Positions 52,183 through 62,215 are shown, counted from the first letter of the stretch. The stretch is 64,000 nucleotides of DNA from Brevibacterium antiquum (GCF_016107655.1 NZ_JABASX010000001.1:620001-684000); one strand, 5' to 3'. Program-made: numbers and translations. Notes: generated by a model from the letters alone, not told the origin.

Positions 52183-52406
52183 GGCGCCATCGTAGCGCAC
52201 AAGGTCGCTGGTCCTTACCGACCCTTCGTTCGTCTAGCTCGAGCAACCCGCGGACGCGCTCCCTTCCCGTCCTCGAGCAGAACCTGGCTACACGCGACGC
52301 CACCAGGTCATTCAGTGCTTGGCGCACAGACAAAACTCGTCTATCATTGGCTCTAGCACCTCCTTTCGGATCGTAGGGGAAGACGTATCCGAGGTAGGAG
52401 GCACAA

Positions 52407-52904
52407 ATGGATATGACACAGGGCGTACTATTCGTCCACTCAGCACCTCGCGCGCTATGCCCGCACATCGAATGGGCAGCGGGCGGGGCAATCGGTGCAC
52501 AGGCACGCTTCGACTGGACACCCCAGCCGGCAGCGCCAGGCCTTGTGCGTGCCGAAGTCTGCTGGCGTGCGCCAGCAGGTTCTGGTGCTCGCATCGCATC
52601 CGCTCTCCGCGGGTGGGACTCACTGCGCTATGAAGTGACCGAGGAGCCTTCTGTCGGAGTCGACGGCGGGCGTTGGAGCCACACTCCAGACCTCGGGATC
52701 TATCACGCAGTCACCGACTCTGCAGGCAACATTCTGGTTCCCGAAGATCGCATTCGCTCCGTCATGGAACGCGCTTCCGGTGATCCGACCAAACTCTCCA
52801 CTGAGATGGCTCTGGCCCTAGGCGAAGCCTGGGACGAAGAGCTCGATGCCTTCCGCCACGCAGGCGAGGGCGCTCCGGTGCGCTGGCTGACCAAGGTCGG
52901 CTGA
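52407..52904 (+). CDS. DUF3145 family protein
   Basis: A 165-residue protein matching actinobacterial DUF3145: FVHSAPRALCPHIEWA, RFDWTPQPAAPGLVRAE, ARIASALRGWDSLRYEVTEEPS, RWSHTPDLGIYHAVTD, and the C-terminal EGAPVRWL. Function is unknown; the family is nearly universal in several actinobacterial orders. ATG 52407 has AGGAGG 5-6 nt upstream. It is convergent with fabF, separated by three hairpins. Confidence 0.9.
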   Translation: MDMTQGVLFVHSAPRALCPHIEWAAGGAIGAQARFDWTPQPAAPGLVRAEVCWRAPAGSGARIASALRGWDSLRYEVTEEPSVGVDGGRWSHTPDLGIYHAVTDSAGNILVPEDRIRSVMERASGDPTKLSTEMALALGEAWDEELDAFRHAGEGAPVRWLTKVG

Positions 52905-52965
52905 GGCTCGCACGGGCTTCCTGCGCCGTTGGTCCAACTGCGACGCTGAAGCTCCAGCAAAACGG

Positions 52966-53002
52966 CTATGGGCACACCTACCTACCTCGGGTGTGCCCAT
53001 AG
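52966..53002 (+). terminator. Terminator after the DUF3145 gene
   Basis: A perfect 13-bp stem (CTATGGGCACACC / GGTGTGCCCATAG) with an 11-nt loop, 62 bp after the stop. The gap from 52905 to 53264 holds this, the palindrome at 53080 and the fabF terminator, and no gene. Confidence 0.8.
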
Positions 53003-53079
53003 TCGTATGCAGATGCGCGAGCATACAGCTGTACCACGACACGAGTTCGGTCCCGGTGTCGCCTCGTTCAACGGGGAAT

Positions 53080-53113
53080 CAGATGATCGCGTCTGAGCAG
53101 GCGCGATCATCTG
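53080..53113. repeat. Unexplained perfect inverted repeat
   Basis: Arms CAGATGATCGCG (53080-53091) and CGCGATCATCTG (53102-53113), 12 bp perfect, with a 10-nt spacer. It lies midway between two terminators, is less GC-rich than they are, and has no T-tract. Could be a protein site or a third terminator. Confidence 0.65.
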
Positions 53114-53167
53114 ACTCGGCGTTGATCGAACGCACGAGTGACTGAGTTATTCAGTGGCCCAGACGCA

Positions 53168-53201
53168 GATCAGGCCCCAGCATGATTGCTGGGGCCTGAT
53201 C
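53168..53201 (-). terminator. Terminator after fabF
   Basis: A perfect 15-bp stem (GATCAGGCCCCAGCA and complement) with a 4-nt loop, 64 bp beyond the fabF stop. Confidence 0.85.
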
Positions 53202-53264
53202 TCATCGTCGCTCAGAGGCACGACCAGTTGTGACTGGACCGCCGCCTCGAGAAGCGCTGACGCA

Positions 53265-54509
53265 TCACACGGACTTGAAGGCGACGACGGCATTATGCCC
53301 GCCGAAGCCGAACGAGTTCGAAATCGCTGCGATGTCTCCGGCTGGAAGTTCTGCAGGGGTGTCGCGGACGATGTTGATGTCCACGACCTCCGGGTCGACC
53401 TCGTCGATGTTGATCGTTGGGGGAGCGGTGCGTGTCTGCAGCGCCTTGACCGTGAGGATCGATTCGACAGCGCCTGTTCCACCCAGCAGGTGGCCAGTCA
53501 TCGACTTCGTGGCACTGACCAGAGCGTCACCGACGTGAGAGCCCAGCAGCTGGCTGATCGCCAAGGACTCAGGGATATCGCCGACCGGTGTCGAGGTTGC
53601 GTGAGCATTGACGTGTTTGATATCTGCGGGGCTGAGCTCCGCATTGTCCAGCGCGCTCTGCATCGCACGCAGCGCGTACTGTCCGCCTGGCTCACCACCG
53701 GTGATGTGGTAGGCGTCGTTGGAGATGCCCCAGCTGGACACCTCGGCGTAGATCTTCGCTCCGCGCGCCTTGGCATGCTCCTCGGTTTCAAGGATGAGGG
53801 TTCCCGCGCCTTCGCCCATGACGAATCCATCGCGATCGACGTCATAGGGACGTGATGCAGTCTCAGGGGAATCGGTGCGGCGTGAGAGTGCCTGCATGGA
53901 GTTGAAGGAGGCGATCGTGATCGGATGGATCGCAGCTTCGGAGCCGCCGGCGATGACGACATCGGCGTGACCGGAGGCCACAACGTCGTAGGCGTGGCCC
54001 AGGCTCTCGGTCGACGACGCACAGGCGGAGACCATGGTCTGGACACCAGCACGGGCCTTGAACTCCATGCCGATGGCTGCTGCAGGCCCGTTGGGCATGA
54101 GCATCGGAACGGTCAGGGGCATGACCCGGCGTGGGCCTTCTTCCTGGAGCGTGTCCCAGGCGTCGAGCAGAGTCCAGACACCGCCGATTCCGGTCGCCCA
54201 GGAGACTGCGGTGCGGTCTGGGTCCGTCTCCTCGAGGCCGGCATCAGCCATGGCCTCACGTGCGGAGATCAGAGCGAACTGGGAGGAGGGGTCGAGGCGC
54301 TTGGCCTGGACACGTTTGAGATTATCGGGCACGACCTGTGGGTCGACCTGTGCAGCGAAGTCGACGGCGAGGCCGTACTTCTCGGACCAGTCATTGTCCA
54401 TTGTGTGGACGCCGGACTTGCCGGCCAGTATGGCTTGCCACGTGGCATCGGCCGTCGCGCCCAATGGGGTTACCGCACCAATCCCGGTGACGACAACTTT
54501 AGGTGTCAT
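53265..54509 (-). CDS. fabF: 3-oxoacyl-[acyl-carrier-protein] synthase II
   Basis: A 414-residue KAS II that elongates acyl-ACP with malonyl-ACP in type II fatty acid synthesis. Catalytic triad: C163 (SACASS), H303 (NAHATST), H340 (MTGHLLGG). The C-terminal NSFGFGGHN motif is intact. Length and motifs match actinobacterial FabF. It is the last gene of the fabD-fabH-acpP-fabF operon, 65 bp after acpP, and ends before a strong terminator. Confidence 0.95.
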   Translation of the reverse strand: MTPKVVVTGIGAVTPLGATADATWQAILAGKSGVHTMDNDWSEKYGLAVDFAAQVDPQVVPDNLKRVQAKRLDPSSQFALISAREAMADAGLEETDPDRTAVSWATGIGGVWTLLDAWDTLQEEGPRRVMPLTVPMLMPNGPAAAIGMEFKARAGVQTMVSACASSTESLGHAYDVVASGHADVVIAGGSEAAIHPITIASFNSMQALSRRTDSPETASRPYDVDRDGFVMGEGAGTLILETEEHAKARGAKIYAEVSSWGISNDAYHITGGEPGGQYALRAMQSALDNAELSPADIKHVNAHATSTPVGDIPESLAISQLLGSHVGDALVSATKSMTGHLLGGTGAVESILTVKALQTRTAPPTINIDEVDPEVVDINIVRDTPAELPAGDIAAISNSFGFGGHNAVVAFKSV

Positions 54510-54574
54510 GGTACAAACCTCGTCGATAGTGTGGACACGGCCCGTCGGTGGACGGGCCGTGTTCGGCTAATTTC

Positions 54575-54826
54575 TCAGGCCTCTTGAGCCTTGTTGATGT
54601 AGTCAACAGCGTCCTGGACGGTGACGAGGTCTTTGACGTCGTCATCCGGAATCTTCACGCCGAACTTCTTCTCAGCGTTGACGACGATGGTCATCATCGA
54701 GATGGAGTCGATGTCGAGGTCATCGGTGAAGGATTTGTTGGCCTCGACTGCTTCCACAGCCAAACCGGTTTCTTCGTTGACGATCTCTGCCAGTCCAGCG
54801 AGGACTTCAGCTTCGGTGAATGCCAT
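54575..54826 (-). CDS. acpP: Acyl carrier protein
   Basis: An 83-residue acidic four-helix carrier. The phosphopantetheine Ser is S41 in DIDSISMM, where most ACPs have DSL; the following Ile is a mild change. The helix III region AEKKFGVKIPDDDVKDLVTVQDAVDYI is typical. It is placed between fabH and fabF, so it is the fatty acid synthase ACP. ATG with AGGAAAG 4-5 nt upstream. Confidence 0.95.
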   Translation of the reverse strand: MAFTEAEVLAGLAEIVNEETGLAVEAVEANKSFTDDLDIDSISMMTIVVNAEKKFGVKIPDDDVKDLVTVQDAVDYINKAQEA

Positions 54827-54944
54827 TTCTTTCCTACTTTCTAGTGTCAGCCGAGGGTTGTTCGACCGGTTGAGGAACTTTTCGACGAGTGTCCCGCCGA
54901 ATATCTTAGGACATTCACGGAGAGTTTTCCGTGAATGAACCCGT

Positions 54945-55946
54945 TTAAGGGAGGCGGATCACTTGTGCGCCGAAGACCAGACCGGCTCCGAAGCCGATCT
55001 GCAGGGCGTATCCACCGCTGAGTTCAGGCTGTTCGCGCAGCAGACGTTCGGTCGCCAGCGGGATGGAGGCCGAGGAGGTGTTGCCGTTGTCGGCGATGTC
55101 GCGGGCGATGACGACGTGCTCGGGCAGCTTGAGCTGTTTGGCGAGTTCGTCGATGATTCGCATGTTCGCCTGGTGCGGGATGAAGGCAGCCAGGTCGGCG
55201 GCTTCGATGCCGGACTCGGCCAAAGCCTCTTTGGCCACCTCGGCGCCGTCCCAGACGGCCCAGCGGAAGACGGTCGGCCCATCCTGACGCAAGGTGGGGA
55301 ACGGAGTGTCGCGGTTGTCGCGGACGTCGTAGAGAGACTCGGTCATGCGGATCGTCGACCAGTTCTCGCCCTTCGAGCCCCAGACGGTCTTCGAGATGCC
55401 CGGCTCGTCAGACGACGAGACGACGACAGCACCGGCTCCGTCACCGAGGATGAAGGAGATCGAACGGTCCTCGGGGTCGATGACCTCGGAGAGCTTCTCG
55501 GCACCGATGACAAGAATGTTGTCCATGGCGCCGGAACGGACTAATGCATCGGCCTGTCCGATGCCGTAGCAGTAACCGGCGCATGCCGCACTGATGTCCC
55601 AGGCGGGGATGTGGCCGGTTCCCAAACGGTCAGTCAGCGCTGCCGCCGCCGAAGGAGTGAAGTATTCGAAGGTGACGGTGGCGATGATGATGCCGCCGAT
55701 GTCTTCGGGCTTGAGTCCGGAGGAGGCGATCGCTTCCAGCGCGGCCTCTTCGCACATGTCGATGACACCGACGTCCTTGCTGGCGCGACGCCGGGTGATG
55801 ATGCCGGTGCGCTGGCGGATCCACTCATCGGAGGAGTTGATGGGTCCGGCGATGTCGTCGTTGGTGACGAGGTTTTCGGCACGGTAGGCACCGATGCCCA
55901 TGATCTTGGAGAAGGTTCCGGATTCTGCGGTCTTCAGTGTTGGCAT
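54945..55946 (-). CDS. fabH: 3-oxoacyl-[acyl-carrier-protein] synthase III
   Basis: A 333-residue KAS III that condenses an acyl-CoA starter with malonyl-ACP. Catalytic C122 (SAACAG), H258 (IPHQAN) and N289 (GNTS) are present. In Actinobacteria with branched-chain lipids FabH picks branched acyl-CoA starters. ATG 55946 follows AAAGGAAG by 6 nt; the frame runs 17 codons further, into fabD. 19 bp separate it from fabD. Confidence 0.95.
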   Translation of the reverse strand: MPTLKTAESGTFSKIMGIGAYRAENLVTNDDIAGPINSSDEWIRQRTGIITRRRASKDVGVIDMCEEAALEAIASSGLKPEDIGGIIIATVTFEYFTPSAAAALTDRLGTGHIPAWDISAACAGYCYGIGQADALVRSGAMDNILVIGAEKLSEVIDPEDRSISFILGDGAGAVVVSSSDEPGISKTVWGSKGENWSTIRMTESLYDVRDNRDTPFPTLRQDGPTVFRWAVWDGAEVAKEALAESGIEAADLAAFIPHQANMRIIDELAKQLKLPEHVVIARDIADNGNTSSASIPLATERLLREQPELSGGYALQIGFGAGLVFGAQVIRLP

Positions 55947-55965
55947 GATGGTCTTCCTTTGATGA

Positions 55966-56871
55966 TCAGGCGTGGGCCGCGGCGAACTCACGCGCACCGT
56001 CGAGGTCTGCAGCGGACTTGATGGCGAATGTCTCCACGCCCTTCATAGCGCGTCGTGCGATTCCGGTCAGGGTGCCACCGGGGACGAGTTCGATCATTCC
56101 GGTGATTCCCGCATTCAGCAGCGTCTCCTGGCACAGATCCCAGCGAACCGGGTTCGTGACCTGCTTGACGAGGCGGTCGACATAGTCCTGACCGCTCTCG
56201 ACGACCGTTCCATCGGAGTTGCTGAGGACATAAGTGGCTGGATCTGCGATCTCCAGCGCCGAGGCAGTGGCGGCCAGTTCCTGGGTCGCCGAAGCCATGT
56301 ACTCGGTGTGGAAGGCACCAGCTACGGGCAGAGCGATGACGCGTGCTCTCTCCGGCGGGTTCTCCGCCAGCTTCTCCAGGTCCTCCAAGGATCCCGCTGC
56401 CACCGTCTGTCCGCCTCCGTTGACATTGGCTGGGCTGGCACCGGCTGCCTCGATGGCTGCCAGAACGTCGGCAGGTTCGCCGCCGACGACGGCTGACATG
56501 CCTGTGGGAGTCTGGGCCGCGGCCGCTGCCATCCCTGCACCGCGCACTGCGACGAAGCGCATGGCATCGGCTGGAGAGAAGATACCGGCGATCTGTGCGG
56601 CAGCGATCTCGCCCACGGAGTGCCCGGCGACATACTCTGCCTTGGCTCCGAGCTCAGCGGCGCATGCGATCGCTGAGGCGACGAGCAGCGGCTGTGCCAG
56701 TGCTGTGTCCTTGATGGTCTCGTCATCCGATTCGGTTCCGTGTAGGCGCAGGTCGATCCCGGATGCGGAGGAGAGTTCGTCGATCTGTGCGGCGAAGGCG
56801 TCGAGTTCCAGGAAGGAACTCAGAAAGCCCGACTTCTGGGCGCCTTGGCCCGGGCACGTGATTGCTAGCAC
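55966..56871 (-). CDS. fabD: [Acyl-carrier-protein] S-malonyltransferase
   Basis: A 301-residue malonyl-CoA:ACP transacylase. Oxyanion CPGQGAQ is at 6-12, nucleophile S85 in GHSVGE, catalytic H188 in GAFHTEYM. GTG start with a purine-rich AAAAGAGA upstream. First gene of the FAS II operon, 55 bp after the fasR-type regulator gene; the gap is AT-rich enough to hold its own promoter and operator. Confidence 0.95.
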   Translation of the reverse strand: MLAITCPGQGAQKSGFLSSFLELDAFAAQIDELSSASGIDLRLHGTESDDETIKDTALAQPLLVASAIACAAELGAKAEYVAGHSVGEIAAAQIAGIFSPADAMRFVAVRGAGMAAAAAQTPTGMSAVVGGEPADVLAAIEAAGASPANVNGGGQTVAAGSLEDLEKLAENPPERARVIALPVAGAFHTEYMASATQELAATASALEIADPATYVLSNSDGTVVESGQDYVDRLVKQVTNPVRWDLCQETLLNAGITGMIELVPGGTLTGIARRAMKGVETFAIKSAADLDGAREFAAAHA

Positions 56872-56926
56872 TCAGTTCTCTTTTCACTCGACTTCGGTGT
56901 TCAATCTAGTGGATGGATCCTTCAAA

Positions 56927-58126
56927 TCAGTGTGTTTTGTCGGTGTTCGACAATAGCCCGGCATCTGACAGTCGCCCGTAGACCAATGCGATGTGGATGA
57001 CGAATGCGTCGCGGGAGACCGTGGGATCGAGTGAGATCGCCGAGGTGATCTTCCGGAGCCGGTATCTCACCGTATTCGGGTGGACCGAGAGTGCCTTGGC
57101 CGTGGCTTCCAAAGACGATCCGAATTCGACGTAGGCGCTGACCGTTTTGAGCAGTTGCCCGGTCCCCGAGGTCAATGGTTCGTAGTACCGGCTGATGAGT
57201 TCGTTCAGGGCGACAGTGTCTCCGGCCAGGGCGCGTTCGGGCAGGAGCTCTTCTGCCCTGACGGGGCGGGGGGAGTCAGGGCGGGCAGTGGCGGCCTTGA
57301 GCGCCATGATCGCTGCCTTCGCCGAGGTGGCGGCCTCTGCCAGGCTCGGAACGCTGGGTCCGACGATGACTTCGGATGGTCCGAAGGATTCGGAGAGTTC
57401 CTCAACGGCTTCATCGAGTTCGGTGGCACCGCCGAGGACGATGAGCAGTCGGTTGTCGTGAATGCCGACGAGGGCATCATCGGCCCACTTCCGGGCCTTG
57501 CGTCGGATGACGTCGAGGCCGCGCTTGGCTGACCTCTGCGGGGCCCGTCCGACAAGTACGCTGACGGGACCCTCCGACTGCCACCCGAAGGCAGCAGTGC
57601 GGCTGGCCAGTTCATCGACGGAGTCGCCGCGAACCAGAGCATCAACGACCATCGCCTCTAAGCGAGCGTCCCAACTGCCCCTGGCCTCGGCGGCTCGGGC
57701 ATAGACGTCTGCGGCGGCGAAGGCGATCTCACGAGAGTAGACGAGAACGGCCTCCCGCAGCGCCGGCTGCTCGACCGCACGTGCAATGTCGGGCACTCTC
57801 TCCTCGACGACTTCGACGACGATCTTGAGCAGCTGAAGAGTCTGCTGGAGACTGATTGCTCGAATCAGGTCGCGTGGGGCGGATTTGAAGATCTCACTGA
57901 CGACTCGCAGATCCGTATCGGGTTTGCGGTACCAGTCGATGAAGGACGAGATGCCCGACTGCGCCAACAGCCCGACCCAGGATCGATCAGAGGGGGACAT
58001 GCTGCGGTACCAGGGGAGCCGAGCTTCAAGTCTCTGCAGGGTCACAGTGGAGAGGACTCCCACTCCTGCCCGCAGACGGCGTGCCGTCTCTGCCCGGCGC
58101 CGGAGCGTCTCGGCGTCAGTTGTCAT
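56927..58126 (-). CDS. fasR: PucR-type regulator of fatty acid synthesis (FasR-like)
   Basis: A 399-residue PucR/CdaR-type protein with a C-terminal helix-turn-helix (SLEATAKALSVHPNTVRYRLRKI, about residues 348-370). The N-terminal two thirds are helical and then a GGDEF-like fold segment without catalytic motifs. In Streptomyces a PucR-like protein, FasR, sits upstream of fabD-fabH-acpP-fabF and activates that operon; the same synteny here is the main evidence for this role. ATG 58126 removes 16 residues of an upstream extension that would cover a promoter-like region. Confidence 0.85.
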   Translation of the reverse strand: MTTDAETLRRRAETARRLRAGVGVLSTVTLQRLEARLPWYRSMSPSDRSWVGLLAQSGISSFIDWYRKPDTDLRVVSEIFKSAPRDLIRAISLQQTLQLLKIVVEVVEERVPDIARAVEQPALREAVLVYSREIAFAAADVYARAAEARGSWDARLEAMVVDALVRGDSVDELASRTAAFGWQSEGPVSVLVGRAPQRSAKRGLDVIRRKARKWADDALVGIHDNRLLIVLGGATELDEAVEELSESFGPSEVIVGPSVPSLAEAATSAKAAIMALKAATARPDSPRPVRAEELLPERALAGDTVALNELISRYYEPLTSGTGQLLKTVSAYVEFGSSLEATAKALSVHPNTVRYRLRKITSAISLDPTVSRDAFVIHIALVYGRLSDAGLLSNTDKTH

Positions 58127-58195
58127 AGCCACCACTTTAAACGCCTCGGCACAATTCGCTTGTATGCGACACACAAGTTTTTGTCGATTGAGACA

Positions 58196-58230
58196 AGTAT
58201 GGCCGGAGTCTTAGAGACTCCGGCCATACT
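58196..58230 (-). terminator. Terminator after aceE
   Basis: A perfect 15-bp stem (AGTATGGCCGGAGTC and complement) with loop TTAGA, 49 bp beyond the aceE stop. The stretch between it and fasR carries the fasR promoter, with repeated ACAAG/CTTGT words. Confidence 0.85.
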
Positions 58231-58279
58231 CAGAGCGGTGTCGAATTCAGTGTCGAATCCGCCGTTCAGCGCGATGCGA

Positions 58280-61042
58280 TCAGGCGCCGGCACCTTCGGT
58301 CGAACCTGAGGTACCCGCGGTGACATCGTCGAGCTGGTACTTCCGTGCCGCCTCGGCGGCCTTGTCGATCGATATCGCCCCGGTGTCGGCCAGGGAGATC
58401 AGAGCCTGCGTCACGACCGAGGGCCCATCGACGTGGTAGTACCGGCGCGCTGCCGGACGGGTATCCGAGATCGCGTAGCCGTCGGTGCCCAGGGATGTGA
58501 AGTGGCCTGGCACATACTGACGGATCTGATCCGGAACCGCGCGCATGAAGTCCGAAGTCGCCACAACCGGCCCCTCAACCTCAGCCATCTTCTGAGTCAC
58601 ATAGGGCACGCGTGCCTCGGCATCTGGATCGAGCAGTCGGTCATCTTCGGCATTCAGACCATCGCGACGCAGCTCGGTCCACGAGGTCACCGACCATACA
58701 TCTGCCGATACGCCCCAATCCTCGGCCAGAAGCTCCTGGGCTTCGAGAACCCAGGGGACGCCCACGCCGGAGGCGATGAGCTGGACCTTCGGGCCGCCGT
58801 TGTCCGGACCCTTCGATAGGAGATACATACCCTTGAGCACGCCGTCGACGTCGAGGTCCTCTGGTTCAGGGGGCTGGACCATCGGCTCGTTGTACATCGT
58901 CAGGTAGTACATGACGTTGGGGTCGCGCTCATCGGCCGGATCATACATACGGTGGATGCCGTCACGGACGATGCGGGCGATCTCGTAGGTGTAGGCGGGA
59001 TCGTAGGACACGATCGAGGGATAGGTCGACGCCAGCAGATGCGAATGCCCGTCGCCGTGCTGCAGTCCCTCTGCCACCAGAGTGGTGCGCCCGGCAGTGG
59101 CGCCGAGGATGAAGCCGCGTGCCATCTGGTCGCCTGCCGCCCAGAAGAAGTCGCCGCTGCGCTGGAAGCCGAACATCGAGTAGAAGATGTAGAACGGGAT
59201 CATCGGCTCGCCGTGTGTGGCGTAGGAGGTGCCGACGGCGGTCAGTGCCGCGGTGGCACCGATCTCGTTGATGCCCATGTGGAGCAGCTGGCCGTCGGTG
59301 GCTTCCTTGTAGGCGAGGAAGAGATCGCGGTCGACCGAAATGTAGTTCTGGCCGTGCGGGTTGTAGATCTTCGCCGTCGGGAAGAACGAGTCCATGCCGA
59401 ACGTGCGGGCCTCGTCCGGGATGATCGGCACGATGCGTTTGCCGAATTCCTTCTCCCGCATGAGGTCCTTGAGTACGCGGACGAATCCCATGGTGGTGGC
59501 GATCGTCTGCTTGCCCGATCCGCGCTTGCCTGCATCGAAGGCTTTGTCGGCGGGCAGTTTGAGATCGATGTGCTTGCTGCGGCGCTCGGGGGAGTAGCCG
59601 CCGAGCTTCTGACGCCGTTCCTGCATGTACTTGATCTCCGGAGCGTCCTCTCCGGGGTGGTAGTACGGCGGCAGCTTGGGGTCTGCTTCGAGGTCCTTGT
59701 CGGAGATCGGGATCTGGAAGTGATCGCGAGCCAGCTTGAGATCGTCGATCGTCATCTTCTTCATCTGGTGGGTCGCATTGCGGGCCTCGAAGTGAGGTCC
59801 CAGCGAATAGCCCTTGACCGTCTTGACGAGGACGACCGTCGGCTGCCCGGTATGTTCGAAGGCTGCTTTGTAGGCTGCGTAGACCTTGCGGTAGTCGTGA
59901 CCGCCGCGCTTGAGGTTCCAGATCCTCTCGTCGCTGTAGTCCTCGACCATGGCCTTGGTGCGCGGATCGCGCCCGAAGAAGTTGTCACGGACGAATCCGC
60001 CGGACTCTCCCTTATAGGTCTGGTAGTCACCGTCGGGGGTGGCATTCATGAGGTTGACCAGTGCGCCGTCGCGGTCCTTGCCCAGGAGGGTGTCCCATTC
60101 GCGGCCCCACACGACCTTGATGACGTTCCAGCCGGCGCCGCGGAAGTAGGCCTCGAGCTCCTGGATGATCTTGCCGTTTCCGCGGACCGGTCCGTCGAGG
60201 CGCTGCAGGTTGCAGTTGATGACGAAGTTGAGGTTGTCGAGCTCTTCGAATGCGGCGACCTGGAGCATTCCGCGGCTCTCCGGCTCGTCGAGCTCACCGT
60301 CACCAAGGAAGGCCCATGTCTGCTGCTGGGAGGTGTCCTTGATGCCGCGGTTGTGCAGGTACTTGTCGAACTGTGCCTGGGCGATCGCATTGATCGGTCC
60401 CACACCCATCGACACCGTCGGGTGTTCCCAGAAATCAGGAAGCTGGTGCGGGTGCGGATACGACGGCAGACCGGCGGGTTTGCCATTGATCTGGTGGGAC
60501 TGCTGCTGACGGAATCCGTCGAGATCGTCTCCGCTCATCCGGCCTTCGAGGTAGGCGCGGGCGTACATTCCGGGGGAGGCATGACCCTGGTAGAAGATGT
60601 GATCGCCGCCGCCGGGATGGTCCTTGCCCCGGAAGAAGTGATTGAGTCCGACTTCGTAGAGCGTGGCAGACGAGGCATAGGTTGAGATGTGTCCACCGAC
60701 CTCGACTCCGGGCCGCTGGGCACGGTGGACGAGCATTGCGGCATTCCAGCGGTTCCAGCGTCGGTAGCGGCGCTCAACCTCTTCGTCACCGGGGAACCAT
60801 GGTTCGTTCTCAGGCCCGATCGTATTCACGTAGTCGGTGGCTGTCAGGCTGGGCACGCCGATCTGCTTCTCCCGCGAACGCTGAAGCATCCGCAGCATGA
60901 CGTAACGTGCGCGTGACCGTCCGCCCTCGTCGATGAGGCCGTCCAGCGATGCCAGCCACTCATCAGTCTCTTCGGGATCGATGTCGGGCACCTGGCTGGG
61001 CAGCCCATTGAGTATCGGTCCGCCCTGTTTCCGATTGTCCAC
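58280..61042 (-). CDS. aceE: Pyruvate dehydrogenase E1 component, homodimeric type
   Basis: A 920-residue thiamine-diphosphate enzyme that decarboxylates pyruvate and passes the acetyl group to the E2 lipoyl domain. The ThDP motif GDG...N is seen as [12 protein letters not shown] followed about 25 residues later by INCN. The active-site HISTYAS and H-rich [12 protein letters not shown] are intact, and the length is that of gamma-proteobacterial and actinobacterial AceE. GTG 61042 (VDNRKQ) has AGAGGA 7 nt upstream; the longer frame adds 33 residues that are not family-like. In Actinobacteria this E1 can also work in a mixed complex with 2-oxoglutarate dehydrogenase parts. No aceF lies here. 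Confidence 0.95.
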   Translation of the reverse strand: MDNRKQGGPILNGLPSQVPDIDPEETDEWLASLDGLIDEGGRSRARYVMLRMLQRSREKQIGVPSLTATDYVNTIGPENEPWFPGDEEVERRYRRWNRWNAAMLVHRAQRPGVEVGGHISTYASSATLYEVGLNHFFRGKDHPGGGDHIFYQGHASPGMYARAYLEGRMSGDDLDGFRQQQSHQINGKPAGLPSYPHPHQLPDFWEHPTVSMGVGPINAIAQAQFDKYLHNRGIKDTSQQQTWAFLGDGELDEPESRGMLQVAAFEELDNLNFVINCNLQRLDGPVRGNGKIIQELEAYFRGAGWNVIKVVWGREWDTLLGKDRDGALVNLMNATPDGDYQTYKGESGGFVRDNFFGRDPRTKAMVEDYSDERIWNLKRGGHDYRKVYAAYKAAFEHTGQPTVVLVKTVKGYSLGPHFEARNATHQMKKMTIDDLKLARDHFQIPISDKDLEADPKLPPYYHPGEDAPEIKYMQERRQKLGGYSPERRSKHIDLKLPADKAFDAGKRGSGKQTIATTMGFVRVLKDLMREKEFGKRIVPIIPDEARTFGMDSFFPTAKIYNPHGQNYISVDRDLFLAYKEATDGQLLHMGINEIGATAALTAVGTSYATHGEPMIPFYIFYSMFGFQRSGDFFWAAGDQMARGFILGATAGRTTLVAEGLQHGDGHSHLLASTYPSIVSYDPAYTYEIARIVRDGIHRMYDPADERDPNVMYYLTMYNEPMVQPPEPEDLDVDGVLKGMYLLSKGPDNGGPKVQLIASGVGVPWVLEAQELLAEDWGVSADVWSVTSWTELRRDGLNAEDDRLLDPDAEARVPYVTQKMAEVEGPVVATSDFMRAVPDQIRQYVPGHFTSLGTDGYAISDTRPAARRYYHVDGPSVVTQALISLADTGAISIDKAAEAARKYQLDDVTAGTSGSTEGAGA

Positions 61043-61304
61043 GGTGTGGTCCTCTCTTCCGCTCCACGATCTTCGTTGGTGTTGAGATCCAGGTGATCGA
61101 GTGGAATGGAAGATCAAATCATGATTGAGCCCAGGGTCCACCAGATACTCCCATCAGCCTAGTCCTCCCGCGCGAACTTCGCGGGGGCGAAATCTTGTGA
61201 TCTCGATGACGAGTTCGTGGTCTTCGATGCTCTTTGACGTGGATTGCGCCGGGTTGGCGCGCCGTCATTTGCGCCTCCGGCACACTTGACGGAACAATAA
61301 GGGC

Positions 61305-61748
61305 ATGAGTAACTCCTCTTCTGAAAGGACATCTTCCACGTCGACCCTCCCCAACGAGCTGGGCCAGAACCTTGGTTTGGCTGCGGGAGACTATGTGCAA
61401 GAAATCGGCTACGACGATGACGTCGACTTGGACCTGTGCCAGGCGATCGAAAACATCATCGGTGAGAAGATCGCGGACGGTGATGTCGATGATGTCTTCG
61501 ACGTCATTCTGATGTGGTGGCGCTCCGACGACGACGACCTCATTGATGGTCTCGTCGACGCGCAGGCAACATTGAAGGAAGGCGGAGTCGTCTGGCTCCT
61601 GTCTCCCAAGGCAAGTCGCCCCGGGCATATCAGCCCGGCCGACATTTCTGAGGCAGCTCCCACAGCTGGCATGCATGTGACCTCGACGGTCAGCGCTGCC
61701 GAATACTGGGCCGGCTTCCGTTTGGTGGGCAAGAAGAACTATTCATGA
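61305..61748 (+). CDS. DUF3052 family protein
   Basis: A 147-residue acidic protein of the actinobacterial DUF3052 family: LGLAAGDYVQEIGYDDDVD, DDVFDVILMWWRSDDDDLIDGLVDA, and GGVVWLLSPKASRPGHISPADI. Function unknown; typical neighbours are aceE and AhpE, as here. It is divergent from aceE, with 262 bp between starts, which hold both promoters and no gene. Overlaps the peroxiredoxin gene by ATGA. Confidence 0.9.
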   Translation: MSNSSSERTSSTSTLPNELGQNLGLAAGDYVQEIGYDDDVDLDLCQAIENIIGEKIADGDVDDVFDVILMWWRSDDDDLIDGLVDAQATLKEGGVVWLLSPKASRPGHISPADISEAAPTAGMHVTSTVSAAEYWAGFRLVGKKNYS

Positions 61749-62215
61749 TCCTTCGGCCCGGAGACCGGGCCCCTGATTTCCGCGTGCCCGATCAGTTCGG
61801 GTCCACGCTCCACCTCGCCGAGGTTCTACGTCGCTCGGCTGTCATCCTCGTCTTCTTTCCGTTCGCCTTCTCACCCGTGTGCGGTGATGAGGTCAGCGCC
61901 CTTGATGACCTGCGACAGTCGCTGGAGGCTGAGTTTCTCCCGGTCGAGATCATCGCCATGTCCGTGGATTCGAAGTACACACTCGCCGCGTGGTCGGAGG
62001 AACGAGAGATCGGCCTTGATCTCGGCTCGGACTTCTGGCCGCACGGCGATGTGGCCCGGTCGTATGGGGCCTTCGACGCTCAACACGGTGTGGCCGAACG
62101 CGGAGTCTTCGTCATCTCCCGAACAGGTACGATCATGACCAGTCGACAGGTCGCACGAACCGAGACGCGTGACTTCTCCGTTGATGTCGCTCAAGCGCGA
62201 GCACTCTGCGGTTGA
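61745..62215 (+). CDS. ahpE: AhpE-type one-Cys peroxiredoxin
   Basis: A 156-residue peroxiredoxin that reduces hydroperoxides. The peroxidatic Cys is C46 in FFPFAFSPVCGDE; no resolving Cys is obvious nearby, as in AhpE of mycobacteria. SDFWPHGDVARSYGAFD is a typical AhpE stretch. The active-site pattern P-x3-S-x2-C keeps the Thr/Ser, Pro and Cys. Co-translated with DUF3052. Confidence 0.9.
   Translation: MILRPGDRAPDFRVPDQFGSTLHLAEVLRRSAVILVFFPFAFSPVCGDEVSALDDLRQSLEAEFLPVEIIAMSVDSKYTLAAWSEEREIGLDLGSDFWPHGDVARSYGAFDAQHGVAERGVFVISRTGTIMTSRQVARTETRDFSVDVAQARALCG

Noticed and set aside
58952-60685. 577-codon open frame on the plus strand
   Set aside because: It is antisense to aceE; its Asp/Val/Arg-rich composition is the usual mirror of a high-GC gene and it has no family motif.
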